A stretch of DNA of 64,000 nucleotides, taken from positions 12,512-76,511 of the forward strand of contig CAZTMA010000006.1 in NCBI GenBank assembly GCA_964614645.1. Direction: 5' to 3'. Each line of letters begins with the position of its first letter. The first letter of the stretch is position 1. A program made the translations under genes and the position numbers. This stretch comes from MWBF01 sp964614645. Its GTDB lineage: Bacteria; Chloroflexota; Anaerolineae; CG2-30-64-16. A model generated the notes under the pieces. That model had not been told where the DNA came from, ran no database searches, and saw nothing but the letters and a program-made list of their open reading frames with translations. Shown in pieces: positions 43,101 to 51,800 of this stretch.

Positions 43101-43467
43101 GGCAGGCCGGGCAGAGCGCGCCCTCGCCATGCGCATGGGCGGTGACACGGGCCAGATGGTCGCGGAACTGCAGCACGTCGACACGGAGGGCGCCGCTGGC
43201 CAGCGCGACGCAGCCTTCGGACGTCTCGAGGATGCCGGGACCGAACACCTGGCGCAGCTCGCTCAGCGCGCGGCGCAGGCCGCTGCGGCCCTGGACCGCA
43301 TCGGCCTCCGGCCAGAAGAGGAGGGCGAGGGAATCGCGGCCGTGCGGCCGGCCGGTGACGGCCAGGTACGCGAGCAGGGCCAGCGTCTTGTGGCGCTCGA
43401 AGTGGAGGGGATCGCCCGCGTGCAACGCCCGGGGCGGCCCGAACAAAATCAGGTCCAGGCCAGACAT
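40168..43467 (-). CDS. SARP/BTAD-STAND transcriptional regulator 2
   Basis: Protein of 1099 residues with the same layout as the neighbours: winged helix (LDLILFGPPRALHAGDPLHF), BTAD with CPAC and DFLAGFSLRETEEFDAWQ, and a STAND ATPase with VLGPGGMGKTRLALEAA and MLLVLDNYEHLLTG. A helical TPR-like C-terminus of about 450 residues completes it. Its N-terminal DNA-binding region is identical at the DNA level over 416 bases to regulator 3, while the C-terminal sensor differs. ATG 43467 follows GAGGTG. It starts 33 bases after the regulator 3 stop, so both are in one operon. The last codons and stop (GGT TCG TAG) come from a palindromic element. Confidence 0.9.
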   Translation of the reverse strand: MSGLDLILFGPPRALHAGDPLHFERHKTLALLAYLAVTGRPHGRDSLALLFWPEADAVQGRSGLRRALSELRQVFGPGILETSEGCVALASGALRVDVLQFRDHLARVTAHAHGEGALCPACLTALREAVELAHGDFLAGFSLRETEEFDAWQTLTTETLRLELSAALERLATALAERQEYAAALPYARRWLALDPLHEPAHRLLMRLYAAMGDRPGAMRQYEQCVHVLAAELGIPPAPETTDQHHALLAAAASSTALSMSSPAARPAHNLPPDVTPFIGREAQLAQVAARLADPACHLLTVLGPGGMGKTRLALEAARRAVDCFPQGVCFVDLAPLTTAEQLAGTILGTLGLVEHGAGGTDARLLEYLADRRMLLVLDNYEHLLTGPEPERRDGYGLVMTLVNQAPEVKLLVTSRARLNVAAEWLEPLEGLTVPSHAPEGAVQRRLSPEATLAVLEQYSATHLFMATVRRLQPDFAPTPDEGHTIAHICRLLHGVPLAIEMAAAWTRALPLDDITRRLEQGLEILTTTARGVPERQRSMAATFDYSWRLLDPHERSILRQLAVFRGGFTAEATEAVTGASLFDLARLVDASWLNLAETGRYAVHELIRQYCAERLVRDHESETGEPPDAVRARHARFFQPLVVDLWIEVWRRRELIHKLGLERPNLMAAWEWTIAAVDLEGIWLLMLSLSFMADRQGSRSDIGAVLEAGLQALRSRPDSEQGAPDFAAVVAMLLTGLSEMWERSGRLADAGALLDEAQRLLADRALGAARWAEAHYFYRRMRAWLLQDMGDIVESARIFLQLCDELQTGSLSLPPYTPEGSRLWHIEASWGAGYGLVAQGEYAAALQLMSEAIAASEQACCELLRAYATRVQVLGLLYTGALDEAEAAARWMTSTASAFDDKLLLGQALSLLGQTQLALGRPKRARACFLRSIEVGRDAGMRETSGGTLCMLGHVELALGNPTAAEHHFGEAYAAGWQAGGLYGRARVALDGGDIGGAQALCHRVLARPGLWAETKAWVLLCWAQTAVQTDEPERAAEVCGCLLAWHGTPYRVRERACKLSAEFASRQDAESLAAATARGSARPVDEVIAEIVAAPGS
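43015..43430. repeat. Identical 416-bp tract, copy in regulator 2
   Basis: Base-for-base identical to 46333-46748 with no indel (offset 3318). It encodes most of the winged helix and the first BTAD helices. Single differences at 43014 and 43431 mark its ends. Confidence 0.9.
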
Positions 43468-43500
43468 GAGGCACACCTCGTGCAGCGCTGAGGGATCGGA

Positions 43501-46500
43501 TTACACAGGCTGACCCACGGGGCCGACAACCTCGGCAACGATATCTGCCGGTTCGCGCGCCCTGCCGCGTGCCGTCGCCGCGGCCAGGTCTGCCGCCGGC
43601 ATCCGGTCAGTGAGTTCTGCAAGCAGCTGAGTCGCGTCCTGGCGCTCGGCAAACCGCGTGCCGCGCCAGGCAAGGAGAAAGCCGCAGAGCTCCGCCGCAT
43701 ATTCCGGCTCGCCCAGCTGCGCGGTCGCCTCGGCAAACTGCATGAGCGTCTGACCCTTCAGCCACGCCCACAGGCCTTGCCCGGTCAGAACCTGGCGGCA
43801 CAGTTCGCGCGCGGCCGCCGGATCCCCGCGCGCCAAGGCCAGTCGGGCCAGCCCATAAAGGCCCCCCGGCAGCCAGCTTGCCTCGCAGGCCCGGCGGAAG
43901 TGACGCTCCGCCAGGGCCAGGTCACCCAGCGCGATCTCGGCGTGCCCGAGCAGGCATAACGTGTAGCCGTTCCCTACGTCCCTGTCCCAATGACGTCCCA
44001 ATTCAAGGTTACGATGGAAGCAGGCAAGGGCACGGTCTGGCCGGCCGAGCGCCAGGTGCGTCTGACCCAACAGCGTGAGAGCAAAACCGATCATCTGTTT
44101 GTGATCGAACTCCGTGGCTGCTGCAAACAGGCGTCGTGACGCCTGTTCGGCTTGGGCGTAGTTCCCTATCTGTAATAGCACTGGTATCTGGAGGCGCGCC
44201 GCATACGCCCACAACAGCTTTAGATTCGCCTGTTCGGCCTCAGCAATGCCTTCTGCGATATAGCGTAGCGCCTCATCATAGTCTCCGGCGGCCAGCAGGC
44301 TCTGCACTACGCCCCAGCATGTTTCAACGTGCCACACGTGGGTGCCATCGGGCGTATACGGCGGCAGTATGAGGCCGTCGTGTATGTCTGCTCGTAGCTC
44401 ATTGAAGATCCGGGCCGACCGGTCATATTCACCCAGATAGTACAACCACTGCGCCCGTATCCTGCGGTTAAAATATCGGGCCTCAGCCCAATGCGCCGCA
44501 CCCTTGTCGTGGTCACCCAACAGCCGAGCAGCTTCGTCCAGCCCAGCATCAGTATCGGCCATACGACCATCATGGACCCACATTTCGCAAACAGAAGTCT
44601 CGATGAGGGCAACGGCCACGGTCCAGTCCGGGTCATCGTGGTGCACCCGAGCATGCTCCCGCAGCCGGCACAGACCCGCTTCCAGTGCGGCCGTAACCGC
44701 TGCGGGAGCGCCCTGCGTGGCGCCCAGGAAAAGGAGTCCTAACCGCAGCGGCCACACACCCGGCAGATCCCCCGCAGTCACGGTCCACTCCCAGGCGGCC
44801 ATCAGGTTGGCTAAATCGGGCAGTATCTCACGGACGGTGCCCGGCCGTCTCCAAAAATCCGTCCAGCGATCCATGATGAGGGGCTGGAAGTAGCGCGAAT
44901 GGCGAGCACGCACGGTATCCGGGTCCTCACCCATCTCCGCCGCGTGCTCCTGTGCCAGCTTCTCGGCACAGTACTGCCGGATCAGCTCGTGCACGCCGTA
45001 GCGCCCCCCCTCCCCCAGCCGCAGCCACGACGCATCCACCAGCGCAGCCAGCTCGCCCAGCCCTGCCCTCGTCACCGCCTCGGCTGCCTCCGCAGTGAAG
45101 CCGCCCCGAAACACAGCGAGCTGGCGCAAGATGGACCGCTCGCGCGGGGCCAGCAGCCGCCACGAGTAATCGAAGGTTGCGGCCATGCTGCGCTGCCGCT
45201 CAGGCACACCCCGCGCGGTCGTGGTCAGGATTTCTAGGCCCTGCTCGATCCGCCGGGCAATCTCGGCCAGCGCCAGGGCGCGCGTCCATGCGGCAGCCAT
45301 CTCGATTGCCAGCGGCACACCGCGAAGCAGGCGGCAGATGTGCGCAATCGTGTGGCCCTCATCGGGCGTCGGGGCGAAGTCCGGCCGCAAGCGGCGTACG
45401 GCAGTCACGAACAGGTGCGTGGCACTGTACTGCTCCAGCACGGCCAGCGTCGCTTCGCGCGACAGGCGCCGCTGCACTGCGCCTTCCGGCGGCTGCAGTG
45501 GCACGGCCAGCCCCTCCAGCGGCTCCAGCCACTCCGCCGCCACGTTCAGCCGCGCCCGCGACGTCACCAGCAGCTTCACTCCCGGGGCTGCGCCCACCAG
45601 CTGCATGACTAACCCGTAGCCATCCCGGCGATCGACCTCCTGGCCGCTCAGCAGGTGCTCGTAGTTGTCCAGTACGAGGAGCATCCGCCGGTCGGCCAGG
45701 TACTCCAGCAGCCGCGCATCCGTGCCCCCTGCGCCATGCTCCACCAGCCCCAGCGTGCCCAGGATCGTGCCCGCCAACTGCTCTGCCGTCGTCAGCGGCG
45801 CCAGGTCCACGAACCACACGCCCTGAGGAAAGTGGCCCACTGCGCGCCGGGAAGCCTCGATCGCCAGCCGCGTCTTGCCGATACCCCCCGACCCCAGCAC
45901 CGTCAGCAGGTGACACGCCGGGTCGGCCAGCCGCGCGGCTACCTGCGCCAGCTGCGCCTCCCGGCCGATGAACGGCGTTACATCCGGCGGCAGATTGTGG
46001 ACGGGTACGGCCACCGGCTCCTGAGCCTGTGGACCGGTGAAGAGAGCGGCGTGCAGCCTGCCGGTTTCCAGGTCCGGCGAGATCCCTAGTTCGTCCGCCA
46101 GGATCTGGACGCACTGCTCGTACTGCCGCACGGCGGCGGGCCGGTCGCCCGTTGCCGCATACAGCCGCATCAGCAGCCGGTGCGCCGGCTCGTGCAGCGG
46201 GTCCAGCGTCAACCAGCGCCGGGCGTACGGCAGCGCCGCAGCATACTCCTGCCGCTCCGCCAGCGCCGTGGCCAGTCGTTCCAACGCCGCGGATAGCTCG
46301 AGCCGCAGGGTCTCCGTGGTCAGGGTCTGCCAGGCGTCGAACTCCTCCGTCTCGCGCAGCGAGAAGCCGGCCAGGAAGTCACCGTGCGCCAGCTCGACAG
46401 CCTCACGCAGCGCCGTGAGGCAGGCCGGGCAGAGCGCGCCCTCGCCATGCGCATGGGCGGTGACACGGGCCAGATGGTCGCGGAACTGCAGCACGTCGAC

Positions 46501-46797
46501 ACGGAGGGCGCCGCTGGCCAGCGCGACGCAGCCTTCGGACGTCTCGAGGATGCCGGGACCGAACACCTGGCGCAGCTCGCTCAGCGCGCGGCGCAGGCCG
46601 CTGCGGCCCTGGACCGCATCGGCCTCCGGCCAGAAGAGGAGGGCGAGGGAATCGCGGCCGTGCGGCCGGCCGGTGACGGCCAGGTACGCGAGCAGGGCCA
46701 GCGTCTTGTGGCGCTCGAAGTGGAGGGGATCGCCCGCGTGCAACGCCCGTGGCGGCCCGAACAATACCAAGTCCAGGTCGGATTCCAGGCCCAACAT
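43501..46797 (-). CDS. SARP/BTAD-STAND transcriptional regulator 3
   Basis: Protein of 1098 residues, paralogue of regulators 1 and 2. The winged helix is LDLVLFGPPRALHAGDPLHF, and the BTAD region is identical to regulator 2. The STAND ATPase Walker A is VLGSGGIGKTRLAIEAS with Pro replaced by Ser, which keeps the GxxxxGKT pattern. Walker B is MLLVLDNYEHLLSG, and the C-terminus is TPR-like. ATG 46797 has AGGAG 8 nt upstream. The promoter region (GATTTTGTGCTATGATTTGT on the minus strand) resembles the one before regulator 1 (GATTTTGTGGTACAATTTGT). It is divergent from the lipoprotein gene, with an operator-like site between them. Confidence 0.9.
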   Translation of the reverse strand: MLGLESDLDLVLFGPPRALHAGDPLHFERHKTLALLAYLAVTGRPHGRDSLALLFWPEADAVQGRSGLRRALSELRQVFGPGILETSEGCVALASGALRVDVLQFRDHLARVTAHAHGEGALCPACLTALREAVELAHGDFLAGFSLRETEEFDAWQTLTTETLRLELSAALERLATALAERQEYAAALPYARRWLTLDPLHEPAHRLLMRLYAATGDRPAAVRQYEQCVQILADELGISPDLETGRLHAALFTGPQAQEPVAVPVHNLPPDVTPFIGREAQLAQVAARLADPACHLLTVLGSGGIGKTRLAIEASRRAVGHFPQGVWFVDLAPLTTAEQLAGTILGTLGLVEHGAGGTDARLLEYLADRRMLLVLDNYEHLLSGQEVDRRDGYGLVMQLVGAAPGVKLLVTSRARLNVAAEWLEPLEGLAVPLQPPEGAVQRRLSREATLAVLEQYSATHLFVTAVRRLRPDFAPTPDEGHTIAHICRLLRGVPLAIEMAAAWTRALALAEIARRIEQGLEILTTTARGVPERQRSMAATFDYSWRLLAPRERSILRQLAVFRGGFTAEAAEAVTRAGLGELAALVDASWLRLGEGGRYGVHELIRQYCAEKLAQEHAAEMGEDPDTVRARHSRYFQPLIMDRWTDFWRRPGTVREILPDLANLMAAWEWTVTAGDLPGVWPLRLGLLFLGATQGAPAAVTAALEAGLCRLREHARVHHDDPDWTVAVALIETSVCEMWVHDGRMADTDAGLDEAARLLGDHDKGAAHWAEARYFNRRIRAQWLYYLGEYDRSARIFNELRADIHDGLILPPYTPDGTHVWHVETCWGVVQSLLAAGDYDEALRYIAEGIAEAEQANLKLLWAYAARLQIPVLLQIGNYAQAEQASRRLFAAATEFDHKQMIGFALTLLGQTHLALGRPDRALACFHRNLELGRHWDRDVGNGYTLCLLGHAEIALGDLALAERHFRRACEASWLPGGLYGLARLALARGDPAAARELCRQVLTGQGLWAWLKGQTLMQFAEATAQLGEPEYAAELCGFLLAWRGTRFAERQDATQLLAELTDRMPAADLAAATARGRAREPADIVAEVVGPVGQPV
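46333..46748. repeat. Identical 416-bp tract, copy in regulator 3
   Basis: Second copy of the tract at 43015-43430. High but not complete similarity continues into the ATPase region (for example 42601-42660 against the segment ending near 45998), then falls in the C-terminal third. Confidence 0.9.
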
Positions 46798-46875
46798 ATG
46801 CACAACTCCTGGGCTACATACAAATCATAGCACAAAATCGCGCGAATAGCGCAATGAATTTAGCCTGAGCGCGAA

Positions 46876-46911
46876 TTCTGTCACGATTTTGCAACGCTGG
46901 CCCTGTATGCT
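46876..46911 (+). promoter_or_regulatory. Putative SARP operator and -10 before the lipoprotein gene
   Basis: TTCTGTCACGA (46876-46886) and TTTTGCAACGC (46887-46897) are 11-bp direct repeats, followed 8 nt later by TATGCT (46906-46911). CTGAGCGCGAATTCTG at 46865-46880 is identical to the sequence at the site near 39.4 kb. Located between regulator 3 and the lipoprotein gene. Confidence 0.65.
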
Positions 46912-46952
46912 GGGCACAATGAGAGTTGCTCCATACAACAGGGAGGTGCTTC

Positions 46953-49859
46953 ATGAAAAGGTCTCTGCTCAGACCGGTTGTGAGCTTGATGCTGGTCATC
47001 TTCGTGGTGGCGGGGTGTGCGGCACCGGCTGCGCCGGTCGCGGCCGTGCCACCGACGGCAACGACCAGCCCGCTCGATGTTGCGCGGGCGTACAGCGACG
47101 CGCTGGCGAAGGGCGATACCGACGCCGCGCTCGCACTGTTCATAGACACAGCGCAGATCGTTGATGAAGGCAGCGCGGTAGCCACCGGACGCGCCGCAAT
47201 CCGCGACTACTTGATCTATGTAATGGCGCTCGAATACAGGGAGCTTGACGGTGAATGCGTCCCTACCCAGACCGCAGATCTGATCAAGTGCCAAGCGCAG
47301 GAGAAAATGGTGATGATCCCGGTCGGTAAGGCCACGATCACGTACTACGTAGAGGTCAAGGAAGGAAAAATCGCCACAGTCCACCTTGCAGATGATTGGG
47401 ACGCTGTGGCGACAGCGAACTTCACGACCTTTATCACTTGGTTACTCGCCACCCACCCGGACGATCACAAGCACATCTTCGACTCGGTCGGCAAGAACGA
47501 ATACAGCCGGGAGCTCGGCGAGTTGATCGCCGGCGCATACCACGAGTGGGAGGCGACCAAGCTCACGCCCACCCGGGCCCCAGCGGCCGCGGACCCGCTG
47601 GATGTTGTGGCCGCGTTCCGCGATGCGCTGGCGGAGCGCGATGCCGACAAGATGGTGGCGCTGTTCACCGATAGTGCTCAATGGCAGGGTCTCGACGGGC
47701 GCGTTATCAGCGGCCCCACCGAGCTGCGGAACGATTTCGAGTATCTGTTGGAACTGGAGTATGCGGAGGTGGCGGTCGAATGCCAGCCTGAAGATGCTCA
47801 AGGAGTAACAAAGTGCGAGGGAGGGTTCAAACTCCTCATTTGGGGTGACTTCCAGGCTGCCTACTCCGTCCTGCGCAAAGGAGAGAAAATCGATCGGTTC
47901 TACTGGACCATGTATTCCTGGGCTGATGTAGAGCCACGCATCAAGGCGTTTTTGACCTGGGCGGAAGGCGCCCGACCCGAGGACATGGCCCTAGTGTACA
48001 AGAAGGAGAACGCATGGGCCTTTGACAGGACACTGGGAGAACTCATCAAGAAGCTGTACACCGAATGGCAGGCGGTCCGGCTCACACCGACACCGGCCGC
48101 AGTGACCGCCGACCCACTCAAGGTTGTGGCCGCATTTCGCGCGGCGCTGGCGAAGCACGATGTGGACAAGATGATCGCGCTGTTCGCCGAGGACGGCGAA
48201 TGGCGGCACAACGACTACCACACCTTTACCGGCCCCACAGAGCTCCGGAATGTCCTGAACTATGCAGTGGCGCTCGACTACAAGGAACAGCGCGGGGCCT
48301 GCACTCTCGCCGCAGACAAGGCCCGCGCCCGCTGCAAGGTGCAGGCGCGGAACATCCCCTACGGGAATTTCCTGGTCATGTATGATGTCGAGGTTGCGGG
48401 CGACAAGATCAGCACGCTCCAGTTCACGGAGTCCCTCGATGCGGCAACCCAAGCGCGGGCTGATGAGTTCCTGAGCTGGGTCAGGACCGCCCACCCGGAA
48501 GACATGGCGCGTATCGACGCGGAGTTCGGCAAGTATGCCTTCAGCCAGGAGCTTGGTGAAGCCATTGCCACGCTGCACGCGGAGTGGCAGGCCGCTAAGC
48601 CGACACCCGTGCCCGCGGCGGCTGCCGTGCCCGACGTCGTGCAGAAGTTCCGCGATGCAATGGCCGACCGCGACATCGAGGCCGTGATCGCCCTGTTCAC
48701 CGACACCGGGGAGTGGCGCCATAACGGGAGCATCACGTTCAGGGGTCGCGCGGAGTTGGAGCCTTGGCTCGGCTACCTGTGGGGCTTGCGGTATAGGGAA
48801 CTCGAGGCCACCTGCGAGGCCACCTCCCAGCCGGCCCTCACCAAATGCGAATCCCGGCTATCGGCTGTACCGTTCGGCGAATGTGCAGCCACATACTACA
48901 TCGAGGTCACCGAAGGCAAGATCAGTGCCGTTATCTGGCAGGACAACGTTGGCCCTGAGGCGGACGCACGCGCCACTGACTTTCTGAGATGGCTGGCCGA
49001 TACGCATCCTGAGGAGAACGCCCGCATCTGGGAGGGGTTAGGCAACAAGAGCGGTTACAACCAGGCTCTCGGAGAGTCCATCAACAAGGCCTATGAGGAG
49101 TGGCGGGCTACCCAGCAACTGGGCGTGGATGTCTCCGTGCGCATCATGCCGCTGGGCGACTCGATCACGGAGGGCCTGTGCGACACGACTGCCACCTGCA
49201 ATGTTCCGGGCATCAGGCGACCGACCGACGCGTCCGATGCGGCCTTGTGTGACTGGTCCCTCAATGATCTCAACCCCAAATCCGTAGGTTACCGCGCCTT
49301 CCTGCGGGACAAGCTGGCAGCCGCCGGGGTCAAGGCGTCGTTCGTGGGCTCGGTTGATGTGGCCGCGGATCTGGCGCACGAAGGCCACAGCGGCTGGACC
49401 ATCGGCGACCTGGACTTCTGCGTGGAGAACGCCAACTGGCTGGAGGAAACGCAGCCCGACATCATCCTGCTGCACATCGGCACGAACGATATGGGCTGGG
49501 CCCACCCGCCGGACCAGATGCTGGATGACCTCCGGCTGCTGCTGGAACACATCTATGCGCACGCGCCAAAGACGCACGTCATCGTCGCACAGGTGATGGC
49601 GGTGACCTCGAACCTGCGCTCGTTCTACGTGACGCTGCCCGAGCTCGGGAACGACACGCTCGCCAAATACAACGCAGGGATTCCCGATGTGGTCGCGGAC
49701 TTCCAGCGGGCAGGCTTCAACGTCTCCCTGGTCGACATGACGGAAGTCATCGAGTCCGATGCCGACTTCGATGCGATGGGTTTGCATCCCACGGGCAAAG
49801 CAACGGAAAGAATAGCCGATGTCTGGCTGGAAGAAGTCACCGAGATCCTGGCTCAGTAA
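46953..49859 (+). CDS. Lipoprotein with four SnoaL-like (NTF2) repeats and a C-terminal SGNH hydrolase
   Basis: Protein of 968 residues. The lipobox is FVVAGC with Cys22. Four repeats of about 170 residues follow (starting near 39, 212, 386 and 556). Each begins like PLDVVAAFRDALAERDADKM then VALFTDSAQW, and each ends with DELGxxI...YHEW-type helices; these resemble SnoaL/NTF2-like domains. The C-terminal ~240 residues are an SGNH/GDSL hydrolase: VRIMPLGDSITEGLC (Ser), LLHIGTNDMGW (GTND), and FDAMGLHPTGKATER (Asp/His). It probably removes acyl or acetyl groups from a surface polymer. GGGAGG precedes the ATG. The beta-helix gene follows after 21 bases. Confidence 0.88.
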   Translation: MKRSLLRPVVSLMLVIFVVAGCAAPAAPVAAVPPTATTSPLDVARAYSDALAKGDTDAALALFIDTAQIVDEGSAVATGRAAIRDYLIYVMALEYRELDGECVPTQTADLIKCQAQEKMVMIPVGKATITYYVEVKEGKIATVHLADDWDAVATANFTTFITWLLATHPDDHKHIFDSVGKNEYSRELGELIAGAYHEWEATKLTPTRAPAAADPLDVVAAFRDALAERDADKMVALFTDSAQWQGLDGRVISGPTELRNDFEYLLELEYAEVAVECQPEDAQGVTKCEGGFKLLIWGDFQAAYSVLRKGEKIDRFYWTMYSWADVEPRIKAFLTWAEGARPEDMALVYKKENAWAFDRTLGELIKKLYTEWQAVRLTPTPAAVTADPLKVVAAFRAALAKHDVDKMIALFAEDGEWRHNDYHTFTGPTELRNVLNYAVALDYKEQRGACTLAADKARARCKVQARNIPYGNFLVMYDVEVAGDKISTLQFTESLDAATQARADEFLSWVRTAHPEDMARIDAEFGKYAFSQELGEAIATLHAEWQAAKPTPVPAAAAVPDVVQKFRDAMADRDIEAVIALFTDTGEWRHNGSITFRGRAELEPWLGYLWGLRYRELEATCEATSQPALTKCESRLSAVPFGECAATYYIEVTEGKISAVIWQDNVGPEADARATDFLRWLADTHPEENARIWEGLGNKSGYNQALGESINKAYEEWRATQQLGVDVSVRIMPLGDSITEGLCDTTATCNVPGIRRPTDASDAALCDWSLNDLNPKSVGYRAFLRDKLAAAGVKASFVGSVDVAADLAHEGHSGWTIGDLDFCVENANWLEETQPDIILLHIGTNDMGWAHPPDQMLDDLRLLLEHIYAHAPKTHVIVAQVMAVTSNLRSFYVTLPELGNDTLAKYNAGIPDVVADFQRAGFNVSLVDMTEVIESDADFDAMGLHPTGKATERIADVWLEEVTEILAQ

Positions 49860-49880
49860 CTCCCGGACGCGGAGGACACC

Positions 49881-51638
49881 ATGAGCGCACTTCCGACCGC
49901 CACAACCTGTGATCACGGCACGCTGCCGCCCGGCGTGGAGCATGACGGCGATACCTGGACGGTCCACCCGCACGGCGCGGCGCCCGATGACCCGCAGCTG
50001 ATCCAGGCGGCTGTGGACCTGGCAGCCCCGGGCGACACGGTCCACCTGGCTGCGGGGGTGTTCGACTTCGGCGACTTCGGGAACGTCAGCCTCGCCAAGG
50101 ACCTGACGGTGGAGGGCGCGTGGGATGCGCAGGCCGGTGCGCCGGCCACGACGATCCGGCACGGGGCTTGGCCGCTGCTGGTGGGACGCCGGACGTCCGC
50201 CGGGCTGCCGCAGGTGCGGTTGATAGATGGGCACGAGGTCTGGCACATCACGGCGGACCTGTTCGGGAGGATGCTCACGCCGTTCGAGTACCCGCCCTAC
50301 ACGGAACCGGGCGCGGCTGCCTATGACATCCGCACCGACTGGGTCCCCGTCGAGGCCAACGTGCGCCAGATCTCCTTCGACCGGCCCTACGGCGCGGCCA
50401 TCTGGGCCGGCGCACAGCGGAGGGGTACGTTCGAGCGGCTGCACATCCGCTCCGCCTGGCCGATGCAGACCGAGTTCGGCGCGAGCAAGCCGCAGGGCCA
50501 CGGCATCTACTGGTTCGGGCCGGGATGGCTGCCCGGAGGTCTGGCGAGCATGAACCGCCGCGCTGGCGACGGGCTCTACACCGGCACGGACCTCATCACC
50601 GGCGACCGGATCGTGCAGGACAACGTCATCGACGGTGACTTCGCCGCGTTCCCCGAAGGCGCGGCCGATGAGGCCGGCGGAGTCGTCGCCCTGCCCTTCG
50701 ACCCCGCCCGGCCCGTCCCGCCGGGCGGCGATTATGCCGCCTACGTGCTCCAGGATGTGCCGTCGGGCTGGGACTCAGCCCTGCGGCCGATCCCTGGAAA
50801 GACCCGGCTCTACTGGGTCAGGAAGGGGTACACGGCCAAGCATATCTGGTGGCTGTCCGAGCCGCGCGTGTACGCGCTGCGCGGGCTGTACACGGGCGTG
50901 TATTGCCTGTGGACCGACGGCACGCTGACCGTACGGCGTAACCAGGTGCGCGGGTGCGACACCGGCCTCATGCTGCTCCTCAACGGGGCGATGGACCGGC
51001 CGTTCACCGCCCTCATCGAGGACAACACTATCGACCTGGCCCCGGCGACCGGCGTGCATTTCGAGCAGGCCGCACTTTTCACGCACGACCGGGCCGTCCC
51101 CAACCCGTTCACCGGCGCGACGCTCCTGCCCGCGCCCGGCATGAACATCGAATTCACCGACAACCACATCACGCGCACCCACGCGGGCTTGGGCTGGGCG
51201 GTCCCCGTACTGGACTTGGCCGCGTACGGGACGACGCTGGTCGAGGGCAACGAAATCGGGATCGCCTCGGGGACGGGTGTGTGGCTCTGGCACGACACGC
51301 AGGGCGCATCGATCGAGCTGAACCGGATCTCGGGCCAGGGCGCGTACGCGCTGGCCGTCAATAGCGGCGCGAACGCGACCACGCTCCGGGCCAACAACCT
51401 GAGCGAGTTCGAGGCGGCGGGCGCAGGGATCCCGCTCGATCCGCCGATCCCGCCCGCGGACATTCTGCTGCTCTCAGACGGGAACATGATTTCCGGCGGC
51501 TGGGACCACGAGCCGGATGTGACTGTGCTGGACTATGGGCTGGACAACGTCATCATGGGAATGACGCAGCGGGCCGGGCGGCCGCTAAGCGCGGCGGAGC
51601 GCGCGTTCGTCGGCCGGCGGGGTGCGCCGGCGCGATGA
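49881..51638 (+). CDS. Right-handed parallel beta-helix protein, paralogue 1 (no signal peptide)
   Basis: Protein of 585 residues with a Pel/pectin-lyase-like beta-helix: IQAAVDLAAPGDTVHLAAGV, FDFGDFGNVSLAKDLTVEGA, then later turns such as NTIDLAPATGVHFEQ, NHITRTHAGLGWAV, and NEIGIASGTGVWLW. It is paralogous to the gene at 51801 but starts MSALPTATTCDHGTLPPGVE, with no visible signal peptide. The start follows GGAGGACACC, 21 bases after the lipoprotein stop, so it is likely in that operon. Carbohydrate binding or lysis is suggested only by the fold. Confidence 0.82.
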   Translation: MSALPTATTCDHGTLPPGVEHDGDTWTVHPHGAAPDDPQLIQAAVDLAAPGDTVHLAAGVFDFGDFGNVSLAKDLTVEGAWDAQAGAPATTIRHGAWPLLVGRRTSAGLPQVRLIDGHEVWHITADLFGRMLTPFEYPPYTEPGAAAYDIRTDWVPVEANVRQISFDRPYGAAIWAGAQRRGTFERLHIRSAWPMQTEFGASKPQGHGIYWFGPGWLPGGLASMNRRAGDGLYTGTDLITGDRIVQDNVIDGDFAAFPEGAADEAGGVVALPFDPARPVPPGGDYAAYVLQDVPSGWDSALRPIPGKTRLYWVRKGYTAKHIWWLSEPRVYALRGLYTGVYCLWTDGTLTVRRNQVRGCDTGLMLLLNGAMDRPFTALIEDNTIDLAPATGVHFEQAALFTHDRAVPNPFTGATLLPAPGMNIEFTDNHITRTHAGLGWAVPVLDLAAYGTTLVEGNEIGIASGTGVWLWHDTQGASIELNRISGQGAYALAVNSGANATTLRANNLSEFEAAGAGIPLDPPIPPADILLLSDGNMISGGWDHEPDVTVLDYGLDNVIMGMTQRAGRPLSAAERAFVGRRGAPAR

Positions 51639-51684
51639 GAGGATACGATTGATGGGGGTGTTGAGATAGCGCGGCAATCAGCCA

Positions 51685-51762
51685 GAGGAGTTTGCATCGT
51701 CAGATGCAAACAATGACGCCGGGCATGTGGGCCGTTCCGCATCTGTAAATGCGGAACTCCTC
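51685..51762. repeat. Nested palindromic element between the beta-helix genes
   Basis: The outer arms GAGGAGTT and AACTCCTC (51685-51692, 51755-51762) enclose two hairpins, TTTGCATC-GTCA-GATGCAAA and GTTCCGCAT-CTGTAA-ATGCGGAAC. It separates the two beta-helix genes. Confidence 0.65.
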
Positions 51763-51800
51763 CTGCCCATTACCGGGATAGATATGAAGGAGGTTTTCCC

